A DNA stretch of 64,000 bases from Saprospiraceae bacterium (GTDB lineage: Bacteria; Bacteroidota; Bacteroidia; Chitinophagales; Saprospiraceae): assembly GCA_016712145.1 (NCBI GenBank), contig JADJRO010000003.1:496001-560000 (forward strand), written 5' to 3'. The first letter of the stretch is position 1. The number at the start of each line of letters is the position of its first letter. The position numbers and the translations under genes were made by a program. Below, in pieces: positions 20,312 to 29,853 of this stretch. The notes under the pieces were generated by a model. It made no database searches. It was given only the letters and a program-made list of their open reading frames with translations, and was not told where the DNA came from.

Positions 20312-23300
20312 ATGCAAATTATGAAAACTACATTTTTAATAAATCCCATCCCAAAATGTTTGAAAAGTGTACAACGTATTAGGACACTGTTCATTTATTC
20401 CGGTTTATTATTCTGTTTAGAGTTGAAGGCCATTCCAGAAGATTGGCCTTCAGCAGACAGATTGGAAAAACCACTATCAGTGCAATCTGTCGATGTACAA
20501 GCTATAACTTGCATAGGGAATTTGCAAATTTCCTTAGATTCACTTGGCAAAGCATTATTAACCCCTCAAATGTTGCTGGTAGGCTATTATCCTTCCTATG
20601 CTAATTTTAAAGTCTTGATTAATCAAACAAGTAGCAATATTGTTACATGCAATGACATAGGTAAGAAACTATCTGCAACTGTAATTGATACAACCAATGG
20701 CATGATGTGCTGGACTCAAATATTTGTTGAGGATAAGTTAAAGCCTGTAATTACATGTATTGCTGATACCATTTCATGCGCAAATGACCCATTTACATTT
20801 GACTATACACCTTTTGTGCAAATTTCTGATAACTGTGATCCAGATGTTGATAGTTATTATGATCTTACGTTAAGTTTATTTGATTGTTCGAATACACGTT
20901 ATTCTGCTGTGGTACATTTAAAATGGACTGCAATTGATAACTATGGAAATACAAATAGTTGCATTCAGGATATTTATTTTAAGAAAGCTTCGGTTGACAG
21001 TGTTAGTTTTCCAGCGAATGATACCGTGTACTGTCCTAATCCTGATTTAAGTGGAACTGGTGTTCCGTTGATGTTTGGTGACACAGTAAGTCATTTATGT
21101 AATTTGATTGTAACGCATGCAGATGATTCAATAATAGTTTGTGGTGGCATGATGAAAATCAGAAGACTTTGGTCTGTGATGGATTGGTGTACGCAAGCCA
21201 TTCGTTCGCAAACGCAGGAAATACTTGTATCTGATACAACAAGGCCTGATGTGATTTGCCCAAGAGATACGATTTTATTTTCAGGGTATGCAAGTTGTAA
21301 AGTAAATTACACCATTCCTGTTTTTAAAGCAAGTGATGCATGCAGTCCATCCAATTTGTTGATACTTGTTGTTCGATTGGATAGTAGTATTTTATTAAGA
21401 CCTGGCCAAAGCATTTTACTTGATTCAGGGAAACACAGTTTAAATTATATAGCAATTGATCCATGTGGCAATTCAGATACTTGTACTTCATATGTGTGGG
21501 TAAAAGATCGGATTACACCATCGTTGGTGTGTCCCCCTGCATTGGTAGTTTCATTAGACCCCAGAGGACAGGTAATACTATCTGCTGAACAGGTTGCTTC
21601 CAGAGGCTTGGTTACAGACAATTGTTGTATTGATACCGTATTAATTAGAAGAATGACTGCTTCATGTGGCTACCCGCAAGATACCTTGTATAGCGATGAA
21701 GTCCATTTTTGTTGTGAAGATATTCGGGATACGATCATGTTGGTTTTGAAAGCAACAGATTGTAGTGGAAATATGAATTTCTGTATGATTCAAATTTATG
21801 TCCAGGATAAAAATCCAGTAGCACCACCGAGTTGTCCAAATGATATCACTATATCTTGTTCAGTAGATTATACTGATTTAGGTGAAACAGGTGCCTACTA
21901 TGTGGTTACTTCTTGTTTGGATTCTATTGCAAGTACTTTTAGAGATAGCCTGGCAATAGATAGTTGTAAAAACGGAGAAGTATATCGTAAATTTTATTTG
22001 ACTTATCCAGATGGCAGTTCCGATAGCAGTTGTACTCAGATTATCAGTATATTAAATAATTATCGGTTTAGTCCATCTGATATTATTTGGCCAAGGGATA
22101 CGATAGTCCCGGAATGTGTAAGCCATAATCCAAATGCGTTGGGATTTCCAAAAGATCCATTAGACAGTTGTGGTACTGTGTATTTTAGTTATTCAGATCT
22201 ACAACTTCAGTTTACTGCAGATAGCTGTGAAATTACCGACAGAGTTTGGTCTGCTTATTCTGCCTGTACAAAACAAACAGTAAAAGATACCCAACGGATT
22301 ATTTCAGTAAGTTTAAAAAGGTCTAAATTAAGTGTCGCAAGAGATACGACCTTTGCAAATGGACCGGATTCTTGTTATAAATATGTAAATCTTGTCGCAG
22401 CAAGTTTAAGTGGCTGTGCCCGTTATGCAAAGATTACCAATTCATTCAATAACGGAGGTGCCAATGCAAGCGGAATTTATCCTGTTGGAACTACGCATGT
22501 CATTTTTACAGCTAAAGATTCATGTGGAAGTATAAAGGATACCACAACAATCATTGTATTGGATCTTGAGAACCCACGCATTAGTTGCAAGGTATTGTTT
22601 TTAGATATGAACTCCAACGACACCATTCAATTGACTGCCCGGGGTTTGCTTAATAGTTATGTAGACAACTGTACTACTCCTAGTCAGTTAAAAATTTCCT
22701 TTAATGCTTCTAACCCGAATGATACCATTAAATACATTACATGTGCGGATCTGCAAACCATTCCAGATACATTTGATTTTGCTGTATTTGTAAAAGATTC
22801 ATCAGGAAATGTTGGAAGTTGTACGGCAAAGGTGCATGTAAGGGATCCTAACTTCTATTGTACGACAACGGTCAGAATTGGAACAGTAAGTGGACTCATC
22901 AAGTCGCATACTAAAGGTGCCATGAAAGAGGTTGAAGTATTCTTGGAAGGTTATAACAAGCAAGTAGAAACCGATGATTTAGGTAATTATTTATTTTATA
23001 ATATTATCACCAATCAAGAGTATATCATCAAACCACAATCAGATAAGAATTGGCCTGAAGATTTAAGCACCCTTGACATTGTTAAAATTCAAAGACATAT
23101 ATTGGGCATTGAAGAATTCAGTTCGCCCTTGGAATGGATCGCGGCAGATGTAGATCACAATAGTAGAATTACGACAGCTGATATAAGTTGGTTGCGTAAA
23201 ATTATTTTAGGTAAAGTCAATGCGGTACCTGGTAATAAATCCTGGAGATTTATTCGCGATAATTATGCATTTAGGGATCCGGAATACCCTCTTGAAGAAT

Positions 23301-24100
23301 TGATTGACGAAAATATCTCATTGAAGGGCAGATGGCAGGATACTGTAGTTAATTTTAAAGCTATAAAAGTTGGAGATGTCAGTGGTATTAATTCCTATCA
23401 ATTACTGGAATCCAGATTACGAAATACAGATTTAATTATTGACAACAAAGCGTATCAAGAAGGGGAGTTAATCCAACTGGATATTCGATTAAAGAAAGAA
23501 ATGGAAGTTGAAGGAATACAAATTGCTTTGAATTTGGATGCAAGCTCCTTAGAGCTTTATAGAATTGATGAATTTTTAAGTGCAGAAACTGGGAGGGCAT
23601 TACATCAGGATGAGTATGTATATGATGGCAAGAATCTACGCTTTGTTGTGATAAACTCCGATTCAAAGTCAGCAACCAAAGCTAGTAAACTAATCCGTCT
23701 GGTATTTAAGGCGCTAAAAAAGAATACCATTTCAAATAGTATACAATTAAATATACAGGAAAGAAATGAAATTTATCCCAGTTCAGATGTACCGTTAAAA
23801 GTCATTTTGAATTATGGAGATGTATTCGATAGCAATGAGCCTTTGACAGATTGGCAAATTGATCCAAATCCATTTAAGGATAGGATTTGGATAGGCTTTA
23901 ATTCAAAATCAGAACAAACCGGAACATTTAACTTATATGATCTAACAGGAAAGTTAGTTCTTGATAGAAAGCTGGCGATTCAAAAAGGTTCGAATGGATT
24001 CATACTTGAATCAAAAGAATTGCCACAAACAGGAACTTATATTTATTCTATCAGAGATAATCAAAACAGTTACAACGGGAAGATTATCTATATAGAATAG
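20312..24100 (+). CDS. Large secreted HYR-type protein with dockerin pair, cohesin-like domain and T9SS sorting domain
   Basis: The 1262-residue product starts at ATG 20312 (ATG 20321 is equally possible) and has a signal-like hydrophobic stretch TLFIYSGLLFCLELKA. Cys-rich HYR-like modules fill residues ~60-860 (VEDKLKPVITC, MDWCTQAIRSQTQEI, IDPCGNSDTC). The dockerin-like pair at about 917-970 reads LSTLDIVKIQRHILG then ITTADISWLRKIILG. A cohesin-like sandwich follows (about 1038-1150: VEGIQIALNLD, IRLVFKALKK). The C-terminus from about 1178 (DPNPFKDRIWIGF to NGKIIYIE) is a T9SS type A sorting domain. It begins 24 bp after the previous gene and is probably in the same transcript. It is the third tandem paralogue. 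Confidence 0.82.
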   Translation: MQIMKTTFLINPIPKCLKSVQRIRTLFIYSGLLFCLELKAIPEDWPSADRLEKPLSVQSVDVQAITCIGNLQISLDSLGKALLTPQMLLVGYYPSYANFKVLINQTSSNIVTCNDIGKKLSATVIDTTNGMMCWTQIFVEDKLKPVITCIADTISCANDPFTFDYTPFVQISDNCDPDVDSYYDLTLSLFDCSNTRYSAVVHLKWTAIDNYGNTNSCIQDIYFKKASVDSVSFPANDTVYCPNPDLSGTGVPLMFGDTVSHLCNLIVTHADDSIIVCGGMMKIRRLWSVMDWCTQAIRSQTQEILVSDTTRPDVICPRDTILFSGYASCKVNYTIPVFKASDACSPSNLLILVVRLDSSILLRPGQSILLDSGKHSLNYIAIDPCGNSDTCTSYVWVKDRITPSLVCPPALVVSLDPRGQVILSAEQVASRGLVTDNCCIDTVLIRRMTASCGYPQDTLYSDEVHFCCEDIRDTIMLVLKATDCSGNMNFCMIQIYVQDKNPVAPPSCPNDITISCSVDYTDLGETGAYYVVTSCLDSIASTFRDSLAIDSCKNGEVYRKFYLTYPDGSSDSSCTQIISILNNYRFSPSDIIWPRDTIVPECVSHNPNALGFPKDPLDSCGTVYFSYSDLQLQFTADSCEITDRVWSAYSACTKQTVKDTQRIISVSLKRSKLSVARDTTFANGPDSCYKYVNLVAASLSGCARYAKITNSFNNGGANASGIYPVGTTHVIFTAKDSCGSIKDTTTIIVLDLENPRISCKVLFLDMNSNDTIQLTARGLLNSYVDNCTTPSQLKISFNASNPNDTIKYITCADLQTIPDTFDFAVFVKDSSGNVGSCTAKVHVRDPNFYCTTTVRIGTVSGLIKSHTKGAMKEVEVFLEGYNKQVETDDLGNYLFYNIITNQEYIIKPQSDKNWPEDLSTLDIVKIQRHILGIEEFSSPLEWIAADVDHNSRITTADISWLRKIILGKVNAVPGNKSWRFIRDNYAFRDPEYPLEELIDENISLKGRWQDTVVNFKAIKVGDVSGINSYQLLESRLRNTDLIIDNKAYQEGELIQLDIRLKKEMEVEGIQIALNLDASSLELYRIDEFLSAETGRALHQDEYVYDGKNLRFVVINSDSKSATKASKLIRLVFKALKKNTISNSIQLNIQERNEIYPSSDVPLKVILNYGDVFDSNEPLTDWQIDPNPFKDRIWIGFNSKSEQTGTFNLYDLTGKLVLDRKLAIQKGSNGFILESKELPQTGTYIYSIRDNQNSYNGKIIYIE

Positions 24101-24633
24101 CCAATGAACACCAGTAGTATGATTTAAATCAGTAAAAAGGGGTTCTCATTCCAAAAACGCTTACCCCAAGGCAAGGTAACGCATGATTAAAAATTATTAA
24201 TCATAAATAATTGATTAATAGATAAATATACATTATATTATTTGATAATATTAAATATCACCGTATTTGGGTATATAAAATCTATAGCTATCAAATACCT
24301 TTGCCATTGTATTACAACAAATAGCTATTTGTAATTGCTTGAAAAAAAATAATTAACAAATAGTTGTAAGTTTGAATATAATTTCTACCTTTGTTGTGGA
24401 AATTGTCTTTCCAACCCCAGAAATAATAAAGATCCTCTCTTTAAAGCATACGTTTTAGCGCGTATTTTTTTCTCAACCCAACAATGATTCTAGACCTTCT
24501 ATTCTGTATTTAGGTTTATTATATTTTAATAAACTTTTCATACAGGTTCTCTGAAGGATTTTTTTCACCTGTGCGCATTGCATGGGGACTAACTACGTAT
24601 TACTTATTTTTTAACAATTAAATAGAGGATCTC
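24101..24633 (+). other. 533-bp intergenic region with a promoter before the fourth giant gene
   Basis: I see no coding sequence. It holds two TAnnTTTG matches: TACCTTTG at 24296-24303 and TACCTTTG at 24386-24393. The second has a TTG at the correct 19-bp spacing. A start there implies a leader of roughly 235 nt before ATG 24634. No protein or RNA family is recognisable in that leader. Confidence 0.5.
24364..24393 (+). promoter_or_regulatory. Bacteroidota-type promoter for the fourth giant gene
   Basis: GTTG (24363-24366), a 19-bp spacer, and TACCTTTG (24386-24393) fit the Bacteroidota primary sigma consensus of a -33 TTTG-like box and a -7 TAnnTTTG box. It is the best two-box match I found in the window. 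Confidence 0.6.
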
Positions 24634-27600
24634 ATGGAGAAAACGAATATTACGTTTGACTTCCGCAGATTAAAAAGTTTTCAATTATTTTCTATCTGCC
24701 TTTTGTGGCTGGTTTCGACGCTTCATACCAGTTCACTAAACGCCCAATGTTCACTTGCTTGTAATGGTTTAATCCAGGTTTCACTGGATCAAAATTGTCA
24801 GGCAACAATTACACCGGCAATGATGCTGAATGATACGTTTACAAGTTGTAGAGGTGGTCAATTCAGTGTTCGTGTTTTAAAGTATGACAAGTTAATTCCA
24901 GGTTCGCCTGTAGTAACTGGTTTGTACATTGGTGAAACATTGAAAGTTGAAGTAACGGATAATATATCCGGTAATCGTTGTTGGGGTTATGCCAAAATTG
25001 AAGATAAGCTACCACCGGTAATTGAATGCACCTTGGATACCATTCCTTGTTTTGTTGCATCAGCTTACATACCGTATGCTTATGATAATTGTGCATTTGA
25101 TAAAGTCGTCTTAGTAGATGAAATTATCACTCCAATTACTTGTAATGCAAATGTTATAAAGGAAGTAATCAGGAAGTATGTTGCTTATGATAAGAGCGGC
25201 AACAAATCAGCAGTATGTGCTGATACAACCTATTTAAGAAGGTTTGATACTGCAAAAGTAAATTGTCCAAAAAACTGGACACTTGCTAACAATTGTCCGA
25301 TTTCCTGTAAAGATATTTATTATAGCAGAATCCCACTCGATAAGAATGGCCATCCCCACCCGAGCTATACAGGAGTTCCAACATATACAGATACTGTTAC
25401 TAAAAATCCGGTAACTACACAAACAATTGATTTGTGGCCTGTTCGCGATATTTATTGCAACATAGCTGTAACTTATGAAGACATTGATCTTGGAATAATA
25501 GGTTGTGTTCATAAATACATGCGTATGTGGACCATTCGGGAATGGTGGTGTAACACTGAACGCGTACGTATTTGCATTCAGATTTTAGAAATTGTAGATC
25601 GTGAAGCACCCTATGTACATGCTCCTTATGATTTTGATGCAACCACAGATGGCGGTTATAAATGCCAAGCTACTGTAGTCATTCCACCTGCTGTTGTTTT
25701 TGATAGCTGCGGTGGTCCGGTGCGTGTAGATGTAGTTTATCCCGGTGGAATTCTTTCAAATAAAAATGGAGGTGTTGTTGTCCTTCCAGTTGGTGACAAT
25801 GTAATTGAATACAGAGTTTATGACCAGTGTTACAATTCAAGTTCAGATGTTATGACTGTTCACGTATTGGATAAAACTGCACCTGTAGTTGTTTGTGATA
25901 AAGAAACAGTTGTTGCTTTGTCAATTTACGGTACTACCCATGTTTATGCTAAAACATTTGACGATGGTTCATATGATGATTGTCATATCGATTCATTCCT
26001 TGTAAGGAGAATGGATAATGGCGCACCTTGTGGACAAAATGTTTGGTGGTTTAGGCCATATGTTGAGTTCTGTTGTGCTGATGTTGGTAAATCAATAACA
26101 GTTGTATTCCGTGCAAAAGATAAACATGGTAATTACAATGATTGCATGGTACAAGTTGAAGTACAGGATAAAATTAAACCTACCTGTTATGCTCCAATCG
26201 ATTTGACAGTTGCATGTGACTTTCATTTTGATATCAAAGACCTTTCAATCTTTGGTTTGATTCAAACGGATTCATTGTATTTCAATAAAAAACGCTCAAT
26301 CACCTTTAAAGAATATAAAGGTTTGAGTAAAACGATCAACTTCCACGATGGTTTTGCACACGATAATTGTGATTTCACCATCGAACATTCTTTTGTGGAT
26401 AACAGAACCCAATGTAATGTAGGAACAATCGTACGTACCTGGGTAGTTAAAGATAAAAACGGTTCCGATACCTGTCGCCAGGTGATTACATTTTACAATT
26501 ATTCACCTTATGATTTTAAAGATATCTGGTGGCCGGCTGATACCACACTATACATGTGTTTAGACTTGGCAGCATTAACTCCAGAAGTACTTAATAGTAA
26601 ACCGACTTTGCATAATGAAGACAAATGTGACTTGGTAGGTTTAAGTTCTGAAGATCATGTATTCAGAATTGTACAAGGTGCTGACGCTTGTTATAAAATA
26701 ATCCGTAAATGGAAAGCACTGGATTGGTGTCAGGGTTATTATGATGCAACGGGTTTCCACTATCCATTTGCAACCCACGAGCAAATTATTAAAATACATA
26801 ATCTGGATGATCCATTAGTTAATGTAATACCGACTAAAGATACGACTGTATGTACATTAGATTCATGTACCAATGGCTATATCAGTTTACTTGGTTTTGG
26901 TTCCGATTTATGTACACCAGGTAACGAACTCGCATGGGAATATTTAATCGACTATTATAACAATGGCACATTTGATGTTGTACGCAGCGGAGTAGGAGAT
27001 AAAATCGATGCCAGCGGACGTCATCCACTTGGTAAACACAAAATCAAATATGTATTTGAAGATCGTTGTGGAAATAAAACTGCAGTTGAAAAATTCTTTA
27101 CAATAATAAATTGTAAAGCACCAACACCATATTGTATTAATGGTGTATCCATTGATTTGATGCCAATTGACACCAATAGAGATGGTAAGATCGATTGGGG
27201 TATGATCGAAGTTTGGGCAAGCGATGTTGATTTAGGAAGCTATGGTGCTTGTAAAAATCCGATTGTACTAAGTTTTTATAGTGATACCAATATTCGTTCA
27301 CGGGTTTTTGATTGCAGGCATTTAGGTCAGCAAACAGTTGAACTTTGGGTTACAGATAGACTTACAGGAAATCAAGCATTCTGTCGCACATTTATTGAAA
27401 TTCAAGACAATAATAAAGCTTGTGGAAGAACATTTACAGGTGGAACTATTAATGGTTTGATCTCTAATAATACGGATAATAATTCAATGAATGATGTGGA
27501 AGTAGTGTTGGTTGATAATGCAACACCTACTAAGCAAATCATGTCAAACATTCGTACTATAGGTGATGGTAAATTTGCTTTTGCAAACATGCCATTTACG

Positions 27601-27792
27601 AATGGTAACTATAGCGTTGCACCTGGAAAGAACAATGATCCTTTGAATGGAGTTACAACTTCTGATATTGTGAAGATTCAAAGACACATTCTTGGAATAG
27701 AAACATTAACGAGTCCATATAAAATCATTGCTGCAGACGTTAATAACGATAAAAAATTACAACTAAGGATATTACAGATCTTAGAAGATTAA
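24634..27792 (+). CDS. Giant secreted HYR-type protein, N-terminal part (frameshifted in the dockerin)
   Basis: The open frame gives 1052 residues: signal peptide (FSICLLWLVSTLHTSSLNA-Q), Cys-rich HYR-like modules (EDKLPPVIEC, DRCGNKTAVE, KALDWCQGYY) and the first dockerin repeat (GVTTSDIVKIQRHILG, about 1005-1020). In the second repeat the frame breaks. Reading DVNNDKK continues as LQLRILQILED and stops, whereas the -1 frame continues as ITTKDITDLRRLILG, the expected repeat. The break is at an A6 run (27751-27756) where A7 would restore the frame. The intact gene would span 24634-28715, about 1360 residues, and be the fourth paralogue of this block. Either the base is missing through a sequencing error or the locus truly loses its C-terminal anchor. 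Confidence 0.8.
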   Translation: MEKTNITFDFRRLKSFQLFSICLLWLVSTLHTSSLNAQCSLACNGLIQVSLDQNCQATITPAMMLNDTFTSCRGGQFSVRVLKYDKLIPGSPVVTGLYIGETLKVEVTDNISGNRCWGYAKIEDKLPPVIECTLDTIPCFVASAYIPYAYDNCAFDKVVLVDEIITPITCNANVIKEVIRKYVAYDKSGNKSAVCADTTYLRRFDTAKVNCPKNWTLANNCPISCKDIYYSRIPLDKNGHPHPSYTGVPTYTDTVTKNPVTTQTIDLWPVRDIYCNIAVTYEDIDLGIIGCVHKYMRMWTIREWWCNTERVRICIQILEIVDREAPYVHAPYDFDATTDGGYKCQATVVIPPAVVFDSCGGPVRVDVVYPGGILSNKNGGVVVLPVGDNVIEYRVYDQCYNSSSDVMTVHVLDKTAPVVVCDKETVVALSIYGTTHVYAKTFDDGSYDDCHIDSFLVRRMDNGAPCGQNVWWFRPYVEFCCADVGKSITVVFRAKDKHGNYNDCMVQVEVQDKIKPTCYAPIDLTVACDFHFDIKDLSIFGLIQTDSLYFNKKRSITFKEYKGLSKTINFHDGFAHDNCDFTIEHSFVDNRTQCNVGTIVRTWVVKDKNGSDTCRQVITFYNYSPYDFKDIWWPADTTLYMCLDLAALTPEVLNSKPTLHNEDKCDLVGLSSEDHVFRIVQGADACYKIIRKWKALDWCQGYYDATGFHYPFATHEQIIKIHNLDDPLVNVIPTKDTTVCTLDSCTNGYISLLGFGSDLCTPGNELAWEYLIDYYNNGTFDVVRSGVGDKIDASGRHPLGKHKIKYVFEDRCGNKTAVEKFFTIINCKAPTPYCINGVSIDLMPIDTNRDGKIDWGMIEVWASDVDLGSYGACKNPIVLSFYSDTNIRSRVFDCRHLGQQTVELWVTDRLTGNQAFCRTFIEIQDNNKACGRTFTGGTINGLISNNTDNNSMNDVEVVLVDNATPTKQIMSNIRTIGDGKFAFANMPFTNGNYSVAPGKNNDPLNGVTTSDIVKIQRHILGIETLTSPYKIIAADVNNDKKLQLRILQILED

Positions 27793-28715
27793 TCCTGGGT
27801 GTAACAGATCGATTTGCAAACAATGAAAGCTGGGCTTTTATTGATGCTAAATATAACTTTATTAACTCGGATGAGAATGTATTAGGTGAAACTTACCCAA
27901 GAACCTATACAATCAGTCCGTTCAATAAAGATGTAAATGGAATTGACTTTAAAGGCGTTAAAATTGGAGATGTTTCAGGGAATGCATCCGCAGGTCTAGG
28001 TGCTGGAATTTCTTCACGTACCGGATCAAATGAGATTTTATTTATCGCAGACGATCGTGAATTTGCGAAATCTCAGGTAGTGGATATCCCGGTATTTATT
28101 GACAAGAAAGCCAATTTGGTTGGATATCAGTTTACTCTGAAATACGATCCAAGCAGATTAGAATTCGAAGGTGTTGAAGCAGGTTTGTCTAATGTTAATC
28201 TGGATAATTTAGGTCTCTCCAGATCAAATGATGGATATATCAGCTTTAGCTGGAACTCAAATAAGAATATCGAATTCACTGAAAGTGAAGCAATCTTCAC
28301 GCTCAAATTCAGCGCTCTTTCACAAGGTCAAGTTTCAAACGTACTACAATTAAATTCAATAATAACTTCTGCGCTCGCATTTTCAACTGAGGCGGAAGAT
28401 ATGGATATCAGTTTAGGTTTTAGAAATTCTAAAGGAGTTATCGAAAGTAATTCCGGACTTATTCTGTATCAAAATCAACCCAATCCATTCTCAGATTTCA
28501 CAACTATTGGCTTCGAGTTGTCTCAAGCAGCTCCTGCAACACTTACGATTTATGATCTTAATAGTAAGGTCTTATTTAAATCGGATCTAAAAGCGGTAAA
28601 AGGATACAATAGTATAGAAATCGCAAATGCGCAATTAGGAGTAACCGGAGTGTTATTCTATCAAATTGATGCAGCCGGTTTTACGGCAACCAAGAGAATG
28701 ATTGTTATCAAGTAA
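27756..28715 (+). pseudogene. Out-of-frame continuation: second dockerin repeat, cohesin-like domain and T9SS sorting domain
   Basis: This frame continues the preceding protein after one missing base. It encodes ITTKDITDLRRLILG (dockerin repeat 2), then VKIGDVSG, a cohesin-like sandwich (VGYQFTLKYD, FEGVEAG, IFTLKFSALS), and a T9SS type A sorting domain (YQNQPNPFSDF to TKRMIVIK). The block aligns closely with residues ~1850-2166 of the first giant protein. There is no good start codon at the break (the first usable one is GTG 28080, inside the cohesin-like part), so it is not an independent gene. It is listed separately because the frame differs from the upstream part. Confidence 0.8.
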
Positions 28716-28760
28716 GGCTAAATTCGTTTTGTTCTAAAGAGTTTACTGTTTTTGGGATGG

Positions 28761-28800
28761 GACCCCTCTTCGCAAACGTTGCGAAGGGGGTCTTTTTTTT
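28761..28800 (+). terminator. Rho-independent terminator after the giant-protein block
   Basis: GACCCCTCTTCGCAA and TTGCGAAGGGGGTC pair with a single bulged C around a short ACG loop, followed by eight Ts. The preceding bases GTTTTTGGGATGG also precede the terminator of the first giant gene. Confidence 0.9.
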
Positions 28801-28817
28801 ATTAAACAATTTCGACT

Positions 28818-28825
28818 TAATTTTG
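28818..28825 (+). promoter_or_regulatory. Candidate -7 box (TAATTTTG) for ruvX-def
   Basis: The TAnnTTTG match lies 10 bp before the ruvX ATG and just after the preceding terminator, so transcription would start very near the start codon. No clear -33 box is visible. Confidence 0.4.
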
Positions 28826-28835
28826 CTTTATAGCT

Positions 28836-29246
28836 ATGGGTAGAATTGTAGGCATTGATTATGGACTGAAGCGAACGGGTTTATCTGTTACTGATCCGCT
28901 GTGTATCATTGTCAATGGTTTGGATACGGTGCCCACTGCAAGTTTGTTGGCTTATCTGCAAGACTATTTAAAGAATAACGAAGTTGATAAACTCGTTTTA
29001 GGGTATCCAACTACAAATTCAAATCAGGTCAATCAAATGGGTGAACTTGTTTTAAAATTTAAGAAAACCTTAGAAGATCGTTTTCCGACAATTCAGGTAA
29101 TATTATTTGATGAACGAAAAACTTCAGTCCAGGCAATGGAAATTATGTTTAAGTCTGGAATGCGAAAATCACAACGTAGAGACAAATCGACAATAGATAA
29201 ACTGAGTGCAGTTTTAATTTTGCAAAAATATTTAGGACATATTTAA
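28836..29246 (+). CDS. ruvX: Holliday-junction resolvase-like / pre-16S rRNA nuclease YqgF
   Basis: At 136 residues this is the normal length for the YqgF/RuvX family, an RNase H-fold nuclease implicated in maturing the 5' end of 16S rRNA. The conserved acidic positions are present: D8 in GIDYG, E in LFDERKTS, and D in DKLSAVLILQKYL, plus LVLGYP. It follows a strong terminator, has its own -7-like box, and lies 5 bp before def, so the two probably form a small housekeeping operon. Confidence 0.92.
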   Translation: MGRIVGIDYGLKRTGLSVTDPLCIIVNGLDTVPTASLLAYLQDYLKNNEVDKLVLGYPTTNSNQVNQMGELVLKFKKTLEDRFPTIQVILFDERKTSVQAMEIMFKSGMRKSQRRDKSTIDKLSAVLILQKYLGHI

Positions 29247-29251
29247 GAAAA

Positions 29252-29800
29252 ATGGTACTTCCAATATATTTATACGGGAAACCTGTGCTAAAACTCAAAG
29301 GACAGGACATTCATAATGATTATGAAGAACTTCCAAAACTGATATCAGATATGTGGGAAACCATGTATTTTGCTAAAGGTGTTGGGTTGGCTGCTCCTCA
29401 AATAGGGTTAGCGATTCGATTGTTTGTAGTAGATTCTACTGCATATTACGAAAAGGAAGATTCTCTGAAAGGGATTAAGAAAGTTTTTATAAATGCACAG
29501 ATTTTGGATGAGACTGGAACTGTCTGGGGATTTGAGGAAGGTTGTTTGAGTATTCCTAAATTGAACGCAGAGGTAAACAGACCTTCAAATGTAAAAATCA
29601 GGTATATGGATGAGCATTTCCAGGAACATATAGAAGTGTATGATGATATGAATGCACGGATTATTCAACATGAATATGACCACATTGAAGGTATTTTATT
29701 TATCGATAAAATCAGTCCGATTCGACGAAAAATTCTCCAAAAAAAATTAGACAAAATCCGAAATGGATTGGTTTCAACCTCATATCCCGTTAAAGCTTGA
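29252..29800 (+). CDS. def: Peptide deformylase
   Basis: This 182-residue enzyme removes the formyl group from the N-terminal methionine of new proteins. All three catalytic motifs are present: GVGLAAPQIG (residues 43-52), EEGCLSIP with metal ligand C98, and QHEYDHIEG with metal ligands H140 and H144 and catalytic E141. Length and spacing are normal for bacterial deformylases. It is directly downstream of ruvX (5-bp gap), so the two are probably co-transcribed. Confidence 0.95.
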   Translation: MVLPIYLYGKPVLKLKGQDIHNDYEELPKLISDMWETMYFAKGVGLAAPQIGLAIRLFVVDSTAYYEKEDSLKGIKKVFINAQILDETGTVWGFEEGCLSIPKLNAEVNRPSNVKIRYMDEHFQEHIEVYDDMNARIIQHEYDHIEGILFIDKISPIRRKILQKKLDKIRNGLVSTSYPVKA

Positions 29801-29853
29801 TCGGATTCGTATTTTAGAATTCAGCGGTTTATCTTTGTGGAAATTGCAAACTT

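Noticed and set aside
9971..28715. Cellulosome locus
   Set aside because: There are no glycoside hydrolases or scaffoldin; the dockerin and cohesin-like modules share single chains of HYR-type proteins.
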